DNA of 64,000 nucleotides from positions 1,736,001 through 1,800,000 of the forward strand of contig NZ_AP027056.1 in the NCBI RefSeq assembly GCF_027924965.1, in the 5' to 3' direction. Source of the stretch: Limnohabitans sp. TEGF004. GTDB taxonomy: Bacteria > Pseudomonadota > Gammaproteobacteria > Burkholderiales > Burkholderiaceae_C. The notes below the pieces were generated by a model. It was given only the letters and a program-made list of their open reading frames with translations. It was not told the DNA's origin and made no database searches. Shown one piece after another: positions 10,405 through 19,565 of the stretch; the stretch's first letter is position 1; each line of letters starts with the position of its first letter. A program made the position numbers and the translations under genes.

Positions 10405-11247
10405 TCACTTGTGACAAATTAAACAAGAACCTCCCCCCTCATCCTCACCGTAAACATCATCAATATCTTCAGGGCAAGTTCGAACGGGTCTTAGTGGATT
10501 GATTGGAATTGAGGCTTTGGCACGGGCGCGTCTCTTTTCATAGTCTTCAATGATTTGCGCGATCCGCTCCGGTTTTTCCATCTCGATCAGTGATTCGCCA
10601 GCAGACCAAGTGAAAGGCGAACCATGCTCTAACGCATCTTTCTCCAACGACTTAGCTTCTTCAAACGCTTCAGGGTGTCGCTCTCGCAATCGCACCCATT
10701 CAATTTTCTGCTGGAAGAAGCAAAACGTACATCCACTACGTGACCTCCATTCATAGTACTTCGGATATCCGACGCCAGAAGATTCCAAAATATCAACGAC
10801 GGCTGGCTTATCAATACCGGCCTCTCTAAAGGGAAGCTTCACACTTAAATTCTCTTGCTTCGATGAATAGCCCTCACGGAACTCCTCGTCAGCTCGAATC
10901 GCAACATACGAAGTAACTTTTTCACCCGCCAACAGCATCGGCTTTATCCATTGTTCAAATGGAGTCAACTTAAGCTTTCTTGTACACCAACGTGTTTGAG
11001 GAGACGGCAAAAAGTGGTTGTATTCACGCAACCAAAAATCGAAGCCGCGTCGAGGATTTAATCGCTCGATTGGTTTCCCTAAGTAACCTTCTAATCGTCC
11101 AAGGAACTCATAAACCTCAGGAAGCTCTTTGCCTGTATCGGTGAAGAAGTACTCGATGTTTAGCTCAGGGTGAGCTTGACGCATGTAGACAGCGAGTGCG
11201 GCACTGTCTTTTCCTCCTGACAGTCCTAAGACATGGCGTTCAGACAT
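10405..11247 (-). CDS. sspD: SspD-like PAPS reductase/ATP-pyrophosphatase
   Basis: PP-loop protein of the PAPS-reductase/DndC superfamily, 280 aa. The ATP-binding SGGKDS is at residues 10-15, Cys88 sits in RWCTRK, and CxxC pairs at 173/176 and 275/278 plus Cys258 could bind a metal or Fe-S cluster. In Ssp and Dnd systems this enzyme adenylates the DNA backbone and takes part in sulfur insertion. The start at 11247 was chosen because AGGAAAG lies nine bases upstream and the ATG overlaps the sspC stop by 8 bp. It is the last gene of sspBCD and converges on the restriction operon. Confidence 0.8.
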   Translation of the reverse strand: MSERHVLGLSGGKDSAALAVYMRQAHPELNIEYFFTDTGKELPEVYEFLGRLEGYLGKPIERLNPRRGFDFWLREYNHFLPSPQTRWCTRKLKLTPFEQWIKPMLLAGEKVTSYVAIRADEEFREGYSSKQENLSVKLPFREAGIDKPAVVDILESSGVGYPKYYEWRSRSGCTFCFFQQKIEWVRLRERHPEAFEEAKSLEKDALEHGSPFTWSAGESLIEMEKPERIAQIIEDYEKRRARAKASIPINPLRPVRTCPEDIDDVYGEDEGGGSCLICHK

Positions 11248-14200
11248 GGTTACTTTCCTCATCGTTCGTTAATCGCATCCCGACTTTGGCAAGGATGGCA
11301 AGCAATACGTCAGTATCCAGACCTTGCCGTTTTAGCTGATCTGCAATTTCATCAGCCTTGGACTCAACAGCAGCTCGATGACGATCTGTAATTGCAAACG
11401 AGCGCGTAATTGTTCTTGCATCAGAACCTGCACCAATCACAACTGCAAATGCTTCACTATTTGGTTTACGTCCTCGAACTGCCACAAACGCTTCAGCTTG
11501 TCTAAAGCGTAATGAGAATTGCGAAATTTCTAACGACGCAACATCAATATCGCGATCAGTCCAATCACGCGGAGGCTTATTGGCCGCCATACTCAAGATA
11601 CCTTCAATGCTTTCCTTGCTGCCATCATGCTTTGCAAGTCTTGTCGCAAATGAATCTTGTCTTAAATCCCCTGTGATACCCGATACCGTCTCAGCACGAA
11701 TTCGCAAGCGATTCAATTGATCAGCTGGAGCATCAAGTGCATTAAGCATCTCGGCCTCAACTTTCTTCAACATGGCTTCATATGCACCAGCGAGCTCTGA
11801 AATCGGTGCTTTAAGAGCATTGATGTATGAAGTTGCGTCGCTGCTATCAAAGAGTGCAACCAAATCAACAAACAAAACTTTATGCGGATCGCTTGCTTTC
11901 AACAAAGTATCACGAATCGATCGAGCCGTTTCACTTAGTTGATGAGTTCTTTGAGCCCAAACAGGCAAATTGAATACAAGCGCAACAAGCCCTCGCGCAG
12001 CCTCTAATGGATCTCGAGCTTCAGCAGCATGTCCAACATCCGAAAGAATCTGTGCAATACCGTTCAGGATGTGTGTTTTCTCTTCATCAATGACGATCCA
12101 TCGTAAAGAAAAACGACTTGCATCCTGTAGATATTCATCAATATCTGCATCCGTTATTCGTGGAATAAACATTCCATCTTTATAGACAGCAACATTCGAT
12201 TTATGCGCCATCAAAAATGCAGTAAAGATGATCGGCTGTATTCCAGACTTCACACCGTACGGAGGGGCCAACCAAAGTTCATTGATAGCAGAGGCCTTAA
12301 CACGAGCCGTAGCATTGACAAACAGCTTCGTGGCAGCCTTCCACAACGGTAAAAACTCAGATGCGTGCTTCTTATTTGGAGCCATGAAACGCCAAACGCC
12401 ATCTTCATCTTGACGGTGCAGTTTCGTAGCTCCCAGCAGGGTTTCGTATAACCCACGTTCAGCTGGAAATCCTTCAATGCCAAGACTCTCGACATTTTCA
12501 TGATCAAGCATGCGATGCAACAAATCCCGTCGAGCCTTAACACTTGTACTTGAAACACTATCTCGATTTACCAACTCACTCCATACCGGAGGCGCGTCCG
12601 AATAAAGCTCGTCCGCCAGCTCAGATGCTATTGGAGACAAACGAGCACCGTTTTCGACAGGCTCATCGACACCTGTAAACCAGTGTGCGTTTGTCACCGC
12701 AACTTGTAGCTGTTCTTCTAGATTTGCACGCACTGAAGCCAAACGTGCGTGAACCTCTCGACGCGCTACCGCATCCCCTTGAAGTTCATGACGATCCTTA
12801 ACAATTTCAAGCGCAACCAATTCAGAGCCGAGCTCCTCAATACGAGCATGATTTTTGGGAATACCGACCAATACTGGCCATGGTTGCAAACGGGTGCTTT
12901 CTTGAGCACGTTTTTGTGCAGCCTTAAGGCTCACACCGCGACCAGGCAATGCGAGCGCGAACAAACCAAACTCTCCGCCGACAGGCGTGAACTTTTCAGC
13001 AAGACGCTCCGCCTCATCAAGTCGATAAAGTGCGAGATTCATCCAGCGCATACTGCCGGTCTCGTGATAGTGACGTTTAGCAACAACGGGGTGCAACCCC
13101 ATCAACTGCACCAAATGGTTGTAATCAACCCCTGATGAGGCAGCTAAGGTTTGAGCGATTGCTGCATCGATATCGAAGTCACTACCTTCAAAAACAGACC
13201 AAGCGCCAGTATGTTTCTTGAACAAAGCGACCTTCAAGCGTGCAAGCTCTTGGAGTCCTTTTTCAATATTTGAAATTGGCTCTTTGTAGAAAATGGAACC
13301 GAGCACATCTGAGTCAGCAGCTAAGCCTGATCCATTTCTAAACAAGTCAATGATGGCGATGTTTTTAATGAGCTCTACGAGGAAAGGACTACCTGACTTT
13401 GCCTCTGTACGCTCAACGGCCTCAACTGCTTGCGACCACCGATGGCCATCAGGCGACGCAAGAATTGCGGGCTCTAAGTTGGCGCGCAAGTAATCCCAAT
13501 AGTTATCTGGGCGATACCAAGTAGCAGCCTTTAATGGCGTGGACTCAAGATAAGAATGAAAGCCATGCGGCTCTACAGACGAAAGAAATCCAAACGTGCT
13601 ACGTTCATTTTGGCCAAATTGACGTTTTGAAATCGGTCCTAATAACGCCGCCATTGTTGGGTGAAGTGGCCAGCACGAGCTCAAGGCCTGCCCAAACTTC
13701 TTACCAACTGCTGGGCGTCGAGATCTTATCGACTCAGCGACTGCATTGGATGCATCTTGCATCCATGGTGGCCGACGATCTGCCTCAATAGCGCGACCAA
13801 TTAATTCAACAACTTCATCGCTGGCAGCAACAAAAGGCAAGTCAACGTATCGGCCTTGAACTTTCGACCAATCATTACGGGTATCCGTACCGAGCCTGGC
13901 TCCATATTGAGCGAACGACTGGTGCAGGATTCCTACTATGACCAATTTACCGTTAGCACGTGCCGCAGCTTCTGCCAATTCTTGGAAGAAATAAACATCA
14001 TCTCCTTGCCCCATTGCAGAGGCCTCTAGAAATTTGCCCATCTCATCAAGAACGACCAAAACGCCATCGTGTGCTCGATCTTCCGCTGTTTGAACCAGCT
14101 CATTTATTAATGCCGTTGGAGAGATCTTGCGGTTGTCACTACCCTTGCCTTTAGCCTTACGCAATGCGGCATTAAGCTCAGAAACAACACTTCCTCTCTT

Positions 14201-14566
14201 ACCGACAACCGGGACTATTAACCATCCCTTGCGGGTTTGGAATGCACGATCAAATGAAGCAGATCGATCTAGATTAAGAACAGTTCGCGCTTTTGCGCGC
14301 AGTGCTTTTTCAGGATGTAGCGCACTTGCCAAAGCAACTGCCAAAGAAGATTTGCCACCACCAAAAGGCCCCGTCCAAGTAAACGACCTTTGATTAGTTT
14401 CTGTAACTTGCTTGGACATACTGTCCAAAACAGAGGCTGCAGTTGAATGGCAAATAAACCCAGTTAAAGCATCGTGACGCCCCAAGTCAGCGTCCACGCG
14501 AATGGACCGCTGATAGTGGCGAGAAACACGGATGATGTCTTTGAGCATCAAACCTTCATCATTCAT
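11240..14566 (-). CDS. sspC: SspC-like large ATPase of phosphorothioation system
   Basis: A 1108-residue ATPase. A P-loop GPFGGGKS is at residues 66-73 and a Walker B hhhhDE (VLVVLDEMGKF) at 169-179. The rest is unrecognised, mostly helical by composition. Its position between the DUF4007 gene and the PP-loop gene is the standard sspB-C-D order. Known role: ATPase needed for strand-specific phosphorothioate insertion together with SspB and SspD. The ATG overlaps the sspB stop by 8 bp, and the stop overlaps sspD by 8 bp, so the trio is translationally coupled. Confidence 0.78.
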   Translation of the reverse strand: MNDEGLMLKDIIRVSRHYQRSIRVDADLGRHDALTGFICHSTAASVLDSMSKQVTETNQRSFTWTGPFGGGKSSLAVALASALHPEKALRAKARTVLNLDRSASFDRAFQTRKGWLIVPVVGKRGSVVSELNAALRKAKGKGSDNRKISPTALINELVQTAEDRAHDGVLVVLDEMGKFLEASAMGQGDDVYFFQELAEAAARANGKLVIVGILHQSFAQYGARLGTDTRNDWSKVQGRYVDLPFVAASDEVVELIGRAIEADRRPPWMQDASNAVAESIRSRRPAVGKKFGQALSSCWPLHPTMAALLGPISKRQFGQNERSTFGFLSSVEPHGFHSYLESTPLKAATWYRPDNYWDYLRANLEPAILASPDGHRWSQAVEAVERTEAKSGSPFLVELIKNIAIIDLFRNGSGLAADSDVLGSIFYKEPISNIEKGLQELARLKVALFKKHTGAWSVFEGSDFDIDAAIAQTLAASSGVDYNHLVQLMGLHPVVAKRHYHETGSMRWMNLALYRLDEAERLAEKFTPVGGEFGLFALALPGRGVSLKAAQKRAQESTRLQPWPVLVGIPKNHARIEELGSELVALEIVKDRHELQGDAVARREVHARLASVRANLEEQLQVAVTNAHWFTGVDEPVENGARLSPIASELADELYSDAPPVWSELVNRDSVSSTSVKARRDLLHRMLDHENVESLGIEGFPAERGLYETLLGATKLHRQDEDGVWRFMAPNKKHASEFLPLWKAATKLFVNATARVKASAINELWLAPPYGVKSGIQPIIFTAFLMAHKSNVAVYKDGMFIPRITDADIDEYLQDASRFSLRWIVIDEEKTHILNGIAQILSDVGHAAEARDPLEAARGLVALVFNLPVWAQRTHQLSETARSIRDTLLKASDPHKVLFVDLVALFDSSDATSYINALKAPISELAGAYEAMLKKVEAEMLNALDAPADQLNRLRIRAETVSGITGDLRQDSFATRLAKHDGSKESIEGILSMAANKPPRDWTDRDIDVASLEISQFSLRFRQAEAFVAVRGRKPNSEAFAVVIGAGSDARTITRSFAITDRHRAAVESKADEIADQLKRQGLDTDVLLAILAKVGMRLTNDEESNHV

Positions 14567-15485
14567 AAGCTACTCGAATCATTTCGCGGCGTAACTTCTC
14601 TGAGTCACCCGGTTGTTTATGAACTTGGCGCAATCCGGCTGTATCAGTCCAGGCCAAAAAACCTTTAGTCAGATCACTTAGAACCATCAATCGCTCAGCG
14701 ACAGAGTCTTCATCAAGTTTGAAAACACGTCCCGGCGATCCCTCACCATAAGCAACAGTCTCAAACGCTAATGAACTTAGACCTGCGTCTGTGTTTTCCC
14801 AAAAATCAAGAAGCGCGTATGCAAACATACCGTCATGCAAAGTTGCTTTGGATCCTCGGCGGAATGCATATTGCCCCTTATGGACTTCTTGCAGCAATCC
14901 AAGCTCACCTAATAGTGGCTCAGCAAAATCTTCAGGCGAACCACCCGCAAATCGAGGTGCATAGCTTCGTAAGCAAGTTTCGATATCACGCGACAAAGTT
15001 GACGCTGAAAGTTTGCGTTTTGGCTCTAGCTTTCTTGCGAAATCTGCTAGAGGAGCCTCAAGTTCTTGTCGAGTAAAAGTTGGGGCAGTTACTTGATTGA
15101 ACAGCCAACGCCATGTTGTGGACCGAGCACCCCGTCCGGCCAATAACCAATGAGCAAGCCATGCCGATGTAGGGTTCTCTGCATACGGATCTAATCCGCT
15201 GTCATCCAAAATTTGGATTGCAATTGGCGATATGGAAAAACTGTCAGGATGTTCAGCAGACTCCCTGAAGACATCACACGCCAAAGCCCAATGACGGATC
15301 GAGCTAACCATGTTTTTACCAACACCAAAAGTCGCAATAGCACCTTCATCTGTGAAGATTGCCTTTGGCACCTGCATCGAGGAATCTGCCTTATCAAAGG
15401 CTTTTTTCAGCCACATTTGACGAAGCGGGAATGTCTCATGGCCTGAGAAGTGAGCACCGCTGCTCGACCTAGTTGTTTTACGCAT
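14559..15485 (-). CDS. sspB: SspB-like DUF4007 DNA nickase
   Basis: A 308-residue DUF4007 protein with the family signature FSGHETFPLR at residues 13-22. DUF4007 proteins next to a PAPS-reductase-like enzyme are SspB, the nickase that starts single-strand phosphorothioation. It heads the sspBCD operon. No clear Shine-Dalgarno site precedes the ATG. A TAAAAT box at 15492-15497 sits so close that transcription from it would be leaderless or nearly so (inference). A perfect inverted repeat at 15504-15524 overlaps this putative promoter. The cysteine desulfurase partner SspA is not in the window. Confidence 0.8.
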   Translation of the reverse strand: MRKTTRSSSGAHFSGHETFPLRQMWLKKAFDKADSSMQVPKAIFTDEGAIATFGVGKNMVSSIRHWALACDVFRESAEHPDSFSISPIAIQILDDSGLDPYAENPTSAWLAHWLLAGRGARSTTWRWLFNQVTAPTFTRQELEAPLADFARKLEPKRKLSASTLSRDIETCLRSYAPRFAGGSPEDFAEPLLGELGLLQEVHKGQYAFRRGSKATLHDGMFAYALLDFWENTDAGLSSLAFETVAYGEGSPGRVFKLDEDSVAERLMVLSDLTKGFLAWTDTAGLRQVHKQPGDSEKLRREMIRVAYE

Positions 15486-15503
15486 AGGTTCATTTTAACG
15501 AGT

Positions 15504-15524
15504 AACTGGTGACTTTCACCAGTT
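15504..15524. promoter_or_regulatory. perfect inverted repeat upstream of sspB
   Basis: AACTGGTGA and TCACCAGTT are perfect 9-bp arms around a 3-bp spacer, 18 bp before the sspB start codon. The repeat overlaps a weak promoter candidate on the - strand (GTGAAA, 16 bp, TAAAAT at 15492-15497). The symmetry and spacing suggest a dimeric repressor operator. There is no T run, so it is not a terminator. The binding protein is unknown. Confidence 0.6.
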
Positions 15525-15582
15525 TGAGTACATGCCCTCACAAATCAATTTAATGAGAATTTTGGAGGTTCAACAATACTGA

Positions 15583-15602
15583 TACTGTACATGCAAACAG
15601 TA
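15583..15602. promoter_or_regulatory. LexA (SOS) box
   Basis: TACTGTACATGCAAACAGTA is a perfect CTGT-N8-ACAG LexA site with matching TA flanks. It lies about 100 bp upstream of sspB and about 125 bp upstream of a small + strand ORF. LexA of beta- and gammaproteobacteria binds this motif. Which flanking promoter it controls cannot be decided from the sequence. SOS control of the modification operon, or a relic of a prophage regulator, are both possible. Confidence 0.7.
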
Positions 15603-15727
15603 CAAGTAACCTTCCCAACCCCTCTGCACTTGATGATTTCCAAATACGCCGAAACATACCTAAAGCTCTAATTGTTTTTATAAATCACTATATTAATTAA
15701 TATATATCAATAATAAAGAATTAATTT

Positions 15728-15877
15728 ATGAATTCAAAACAAATCATTCAACTAGCAAAAATCAAAAAGCAATTACAAAGAGCAAGACGTAATGTCGCAA
15801 ACGGTAAAAAAGGGGCGAGAGACGTGGAAAGTAGGTGGCAAGGAAAACTTGTGATGTTTTACTTAAAAAACTTGTAG
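15728..15877 (+). CDS. possible small basic protein (49 aa)
   Basis: An ATG-started 49-codon frame giving a strongly basic peptide (Lys/Arg-rich N-terminal two thirds), ending 3 bp before the convergent phage Rz gene. Upstream is a very AT-rich stretch with a 14-bp palindrome (15690-15703), and only a weak ribosome site (AAAGAA). It may be a real small gene, the remnant of a DNA-binding protein, or chance. No family recognised. Confidence 0.25.
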   Translation: MNSKQIIQLAKIKKQLQRARRNVANGKKGARDVESRWQGKLVMFYLKNL

Positions 15878-15880
15878 CAC

Positions 15881-16378
15881 TTACCGTGGGTAGAGCCTTT
15901 GCTGACTGAGAAGCCATTTTTGAAGCTCAACGAGCATCAAAGTAGCCTGGGCAGCGTCTTGCATAGTCCGTTCGCAACTTAGGGTTGCACCTTCACTTCT
16001 ATTGGCAATAGGTACATAGTTGGTGGGATCTCCATCAATTCGTTCGGGACCTGCGGAAACGGGGGACAAACTGTCTGCATTGGACTCGTAGTTGTCGAGC
16101 ACCCGTTCAGCGACAACAGCACGGCTAGCCAACAAACTCGACTTCTTACGATAGTCATCTGAGATCTCCTTAGATATTTGGTTTTGAACTTGGGCCACAT
16201 CGGCAGCGTGCTGCTCTTGCTTTGCTTGAGCGATTTGCACAGTTTGTTTCTCAGCATCCCACCGGCGCTGCAGACGGGATTGCCCCATCTGCAGACCTAG
16301 TAAAAACGCCATGAGAAGCAGCAGCCCCTTGAGTAGCAAAGATTTGTTTAGTTCCACTAAAACACGGATCCAGCTCAT
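15881..16378 (-). CDS. phage i-spanin (Rz-like)
   Basis: A 165-residue inner-membrane spanin candidate. It has a single N-terminal membrane segment at about 13-31, then a charged, Gln/Lys-rich helical periplasmic region, as in lambda Rz. It follows endolysin and holin genes in the same operon (start overlaps the endolysin stop) and contains a second gene nested in another frame. It spans the periplasm with the o-spanin to fuse the membranes in the last step of lysis. It is the last phage gene on this side. Confidence 0.75.
   Translation of the reverse strand: MSWIRVLVELNKSLLLKGLLLLMAFLLGLQMGQSRLQRRWDAEKQTVQIAQAKQEQHAADVAQVQNQISKEISDDYRKKSSLLASRAVVAERVLDNYESNADSLSPVSAGPERIDGDPTNYVPIANRSEGATLSCERTMQDAAQATLMLVELQKWLLSQQRLYPR
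15979..16158 (-). CDS. phage o-spanin (Rz1-like), nested in Rz
   Basis: A 59-residue lipoprotein frame lying wholly inside the Rz gene. It has its own AAGGAG seven bases before the ATG at 16158. A hydrophobic signal at 9-19 ends in a lipobox-like LNGC with Cys20 as the likely lipidated residue. The mature part is about 40 residues and proline-rich (CPPFPQVP, IPP). Nested position, size, lipobox and prolines are the hallmarks of Rz1. It should sit in the outer membrane and bind the Rz protein. Confidence 0.78.
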   Translation of the reverse strand: MTIVRSRVCWLAVLLSLNGCSTTTSPMQTVCPPFPQVPNELMEIPPTMYLLPIEVKVQP

Positions 16379-16839
16379 ATCCCCTCCCCGTCCAACGAAC
16401 CCAAGTTGTAGGTACCAATCAAACGGATCAGCTTGTCGGCATAGTCAGGATCAGTCGCGTATCCAGCCTTGAGGAGTGCTCGTGCAAAGGTCTGAGCCGA
16501 CACACACAGGAAGCAGTCTTTGTAGCGAGGGTTACGCTTCAAGAATGCAGCATGGTCATCGACACTTGCTTGCCACGTCGGGTACTTGCGCCACTTAGCA
16601 GGCACAACGACCCACTGCCCTCGGATGAATTCCTTGGTGTCAAGCGTTACGGTTTCACCGCGCCACAAACTGTCGGCCTTGATCCCAAACAGGTTCTTGG
16701 CCGTTTTGGTGAGCCCTGATTCACCCCAGCCAGACTCGAGTGCCGCTTGGCTAACGGTAATGCTGGCTGGTACGCCAGTGGACTTGTGACAAGCCCGTGC
16801 GGCAGGACCAATGAGCGCAATGAAGTCTTGTGGTTTCAC
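16375..16839 (-). CDS. phage endolysin, glucosaminidase/muramidase (GH73-like)
   Basis: A 154-residue peptidoglycan hydrolase of the FlgJ/GH73 type. The conserved SQAALESGWGESGL block is at residues 30-43 with Glu35 as the expected catalytic acid, followed by the KNLFGIKA motif typical of these enzymes. There is no signal peptide, so release depends on the holin encoded just upstream (overlap with its stop). It degrades the cell-wall glycan at the end of the lytic cycle. Confidence 0.85.
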   Translation of the reverse strand: MKPQDFIALIGPAARACHKSTGVPASITVSQAALESGWGESGLTKTAKNLFGIKADSLWRGETVTLDTKEFIRGQWVVVPAKWRKYPTWQASVDDHAAFLKRNPRYKDCFLCVSAQTFARALLKAGYATDPDYADKLIRLIGTYNLGSLDGEGI

Positions 16840-17219
16840 AGCATCTCCCTCACATCTTTGGCAACCTCATCAATCGAGGCATCTCGCCTCTGCTCTATGA
16901 AGTTAAAAATCCACCGCACCAATGCCCAGCCGGGCAAGCCGCAAGCAAAGATCAAACCGCCCATGGCGCACAGGCCCACCGTTGAGAACGCCCAGTGGTG
17001 AAGCTGGAAATACTCGATAGTGGTTGCACCACCGCCGATGCTTGAAACCACCGTACTGATCAACCCCACTGTCCACTCACGCTTATCGCGGGGTGGTGTC
17101 ATAAGCATGACCACGACAGCAGCAAGCGTTGCACCACTGGCTGCGGCAGCAGCCGTTCCACCAAAGGCTTTGTATGCAGCGGCGGCGCCTGCCACTCCGC
17201 TGCTCGTAGGTTCTGGCAT
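16836..17219 (-). CDS. phage holin
   Basis: A 127-residue small membrane protein with hydrophobic segments at about 14-42, 49-66 and 76-103 and a charged C-terminal tail, located directly before the endolysin. This is the usual place and shape of a holin, which forms the inner-membrane lesion that triggers lysis. It is the first gene after a terminator that separates lysis from tail genes, so it may have its own promoter in the gap at 17220-17285, though none is obvious. The family within the many holin classes is not recognised. Confidence 0.7.
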   Translation of the reverse strand: MPEPTSSGVAGAAAAYKAFGGTAAAAASGATLAAVVVMLMTPPRDKREWTVGLISTVVSSIGGGATTIEYFQLHHWAFSTVGLCAMGGLIFACGLPGWALVRWIFNFIEQRRDASIDEVAKDVREML

Positions 17220-17230
17220 TTGATAACTCC

Positions 17231-17265
17231 CAAAAAAATACCCGCCTGAATCACTTCAAGGCGGG
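17231..17265 (-). terminator. intrinsic terminator after tail genes
   Basis: On the - strand the arms CCCGCCT and AGGCGGG (7 bp, 11-nt loop) are followed by TATTTTTTT. It lies between the tail-tip gene and the holin, so it would end or attenuate the tail transcript before the lysis cassette. Confidence 0.8.
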
Positions 17266-17285
17266 TTGTGAACAACTCGTTCGTT

Positions 17286-19565
17286 TTATGTTTGATCAGC
17301 GGCGTGAACTGCGACACTTTCTGCAACGCAGGTCACCTCCACCAAATCAGCTCGAGGCTTCACACTCATGACGCGCGCCATCTGGGCCCAGGTCTGCCCC
17401 ACCCCAAATGCAAAGTGCGTTCGCTCCTCACCTCCACCGGTTTGGAGTGCAATGCTCGGAGCTTGCTGCAGCACTGCATGTCGCTCTGTCGCTCCGAGCG
17501 TCACACCTATTGGGTCAGTCACAGAACCATCTACGCGTCTCAAAGCGATGTAGTGATTCGCCCCTGTCTGCCAAGGCAAGCGTTCAGAACAAACTAAGAC
17601 TTTTGATGCACCATCCCAAGACAAGGCCTCACCACTGACGCCCCAGCTAGGCATGTCATGGCTGATGGCTACCAAGTCCCCATAGGTCGGGATGAGCCCT
17701 TCAAGCTCTGTCCTAAAAGTGATGATTCGCCTGCGGTACCGATTGGCCGCTGCGATGTACTTGCCCTCGCGCATAGCTTGGAACTTGTCGGTGCAACCAA
17801 AGAGCTTCAAGCGAGCAGGTTTAGACAGGGCCGACCCCGCGAGGGCCACCGTGACCTCATCAGGCTTCCAGCTCTTGGGATTGAAGTATTCAACCGTAAC
17901 CGCATCCGCTGTCGCATCCCCCGGCATCACGTACTGAATCTTCAAACTGCTGCGCACGATGTTTCGGGTGGAGAACAAGGCCACAGGGATGGTCTTGGGT
18001 TCATCTCGAACAATGCGCACAATGCCGCCTTGCAGGAACGGAACCGCACGTCCAGCTCTAGCAATCTGCCCCATGGCGTCCCAAACCGTTAGGTTCTGGT
18101 CAAACACGCCATTGAACGTATCACCACGCGCAGACCACACGCCGTCCAGTCGACCGAGTGCATTCAAGTCAATCTTTGCATCAGGCAACCCTGCCCCGTA
18201 GCTCGAGCGCGCTGCATCTGCAAATGCCCAAGCAATCGAGCGAGTAGCTTGAGGTGAACTCCACCCTGTGGTCTTGGACCAAACAGGGAGTTTTCGTGTG
18301 ACCAAGCAGTTCACCAAACGAGATGACCGCTGTGACAAGTTATCTGTTGCCCGCATGCGCAATGCCAGCAAGGTCAAGTCCGATGGCAATGATGGATTTA
18401 CCAGATAGCCCTTTGCTTGCCCCCAGCGAAGCTCATGCCCCGCACGGTTGCTGGTGTCTTTGGTATCTAGCCTTTGAACGCGCACCTCATAGCGACCTGC
18501 CCCTACCACGTACTTGTAGGTTCTGCGTTGTGCCGTATTGGTGGCAGCCGAATAGGACTCATCCGCAAGATGGATCCATCCCGAGGTGGCATCTCCATCG
18601 TCGTTGATGGTTCTCGCCTCAACACGCCACTGGACCGCACGACTGTCTAGCGTCCCACTGTCTGTTGCGTAGTAAAGACCACGCATCATGACCACATCAA
18701 TCCCTATTTGATTGATTTGAGTCCCCACAGGATTCAGCGCAAATGGTCCGATGATGCTGCCGCCCGTATCAGCGACGGCAATCAACTCCTGCCCGGTGAC
18801 TTCAGCAGCAGTCACCACATCGTTGTTGAACAAGGTGTTTTGACCGCCTGGCTCAATCACTTGAGCCTGTACTTCTTCGAACGAAGAAATGGGACTGTCA
18901 TCAATTGAGAGCTCTTCAAACTGAAAGTGCCCAATACCGATCACATGGAGCTGGTGCAGGTACTCCTCGTTGTCGACGTACTCCGTATAGGGCATCGCTG
19001 CCAAATCCGGATAAATCAGATGCTGCCCATACACAACAGGAATCGGCTGGGACAGTCGCCCATAGTTGCCACGCGCCTGCAGTGAGTAGGTTGGACTTGG
19101 TGAAGATGAGCTGGCTGTGGCATTGGGCAGGCTCTGATTGGGCAGCGGCACCAAGGCATTCACGATGATGGAACCCGTCACAGCAATTGCCGTTGAGGCC
19201 ACCGAAGTCGCGACTGCCCCCGAATACCCGAACGAAGCGGCAAGCTCAGCACCATAGGCATTGGCCACGACCAATACGGCAATCATCAAAACCGTCTGCA
19301 ACGGGTTCTTACCCCCGCCTCCACCACCTTGCGGCAGCGACACCAATGCAATGACATCTCCAGCCTCAATGAGGGTCACGCAGCGTTCAGCCATCAGCAC
19401 AGGCCTACCGTTCTTGAGCACCAGCGTTGGTTGCTCAAAAACAATCTGCTCTTGTTTCATCCATTGGCTGATGGTTGGATTGCCCTGAACGTGATGGACA
19501 TCACGCTCATGGGGATCGAATGGGTTTCGAAGCCAAACTACGACACCGTCATTGCTGCTTGGCAT
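17286..19565 (-). CDS. tail tip / host-specificity protein (TipJ-like)
   Basis: A 759-residue protein of the lambda J/TipJ type that forms the tail tip and usually contacts the host receptor. It begins with a small beta-rich domain of the lambda I kind, then a Gly-run (GGGGGGK near 77) and a hydrophobic stretch at about 90-137. The body carries the TipJ-like VVYGQHLIYPDLAAM region and several beta-rich modules. It is shorter than lambda J, so receptor binding may be shared with the fibres encoded upstream. It overlaps the NlpC/P60 gene by 28 bp. Confidence 0.85.
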   Translation of the reverse strand: MPSSNDGVVVWLRNPFDPHERDVHHVQGNPTISQWMKQEQIVFEQPTLVLKNGRPVLMAERCVTLIEAGDVIALVSLPQGGGGGGKNPLQTVLMIAVLVVANAYGAELAASFGYSGAVATSVASTAIAVTGSIIVNALVPLPNQSLPNATASSSSPSPTYSLQARGNYGRLSQPIPVVYGQHLIYPDLAAMPYTEYVDNEEYLHQLHVIGIGHFQFEELSIDDSPISSFEEVQAQVIEPGGQNTLFNNDVVTAAEVTGQELIAVADTGGSIIGPFALNPVGTQINQIGIDVVMMRGLYYATDSGTLDSRAVQWRVEARTINDDGDATSGWIHLADESYSAATNTAQRRTYKYVVGAGRYEVRVQRLDTKDTSNRAGHELRWGQAKGYLVNPSLPSDLTLLALRMRATDNLSQRSSRLVNCLVTRKLPVWSKTTGWSSPQATRSIAWAFADAARSSYGAGLPDAKIDLNALGRLDGVWSARGDTFNGVFDQNLTVWDAMGQIARAGRAVPFLQGGIVRIVRDEPKTIPVALFSTRNIVRSSLKIQYVMPGDATADAVTVEYFNPKSWKPDEVTVALAGSALSKPARLKLFGCTDKFQAMREGKYIAAANRYRRRIITFRTELEGLIPTYGDLVAISHDMPSWGVSGEALSWDGASKVLVCSERLPWQTGANHYIALRRVDGSVTDPIGVTLGATERHAVLQQAPSIALQTGGGEERTHFAFGVGQTWAQMARVMSVKPRADLVEVTCVAESVAVHAADQT

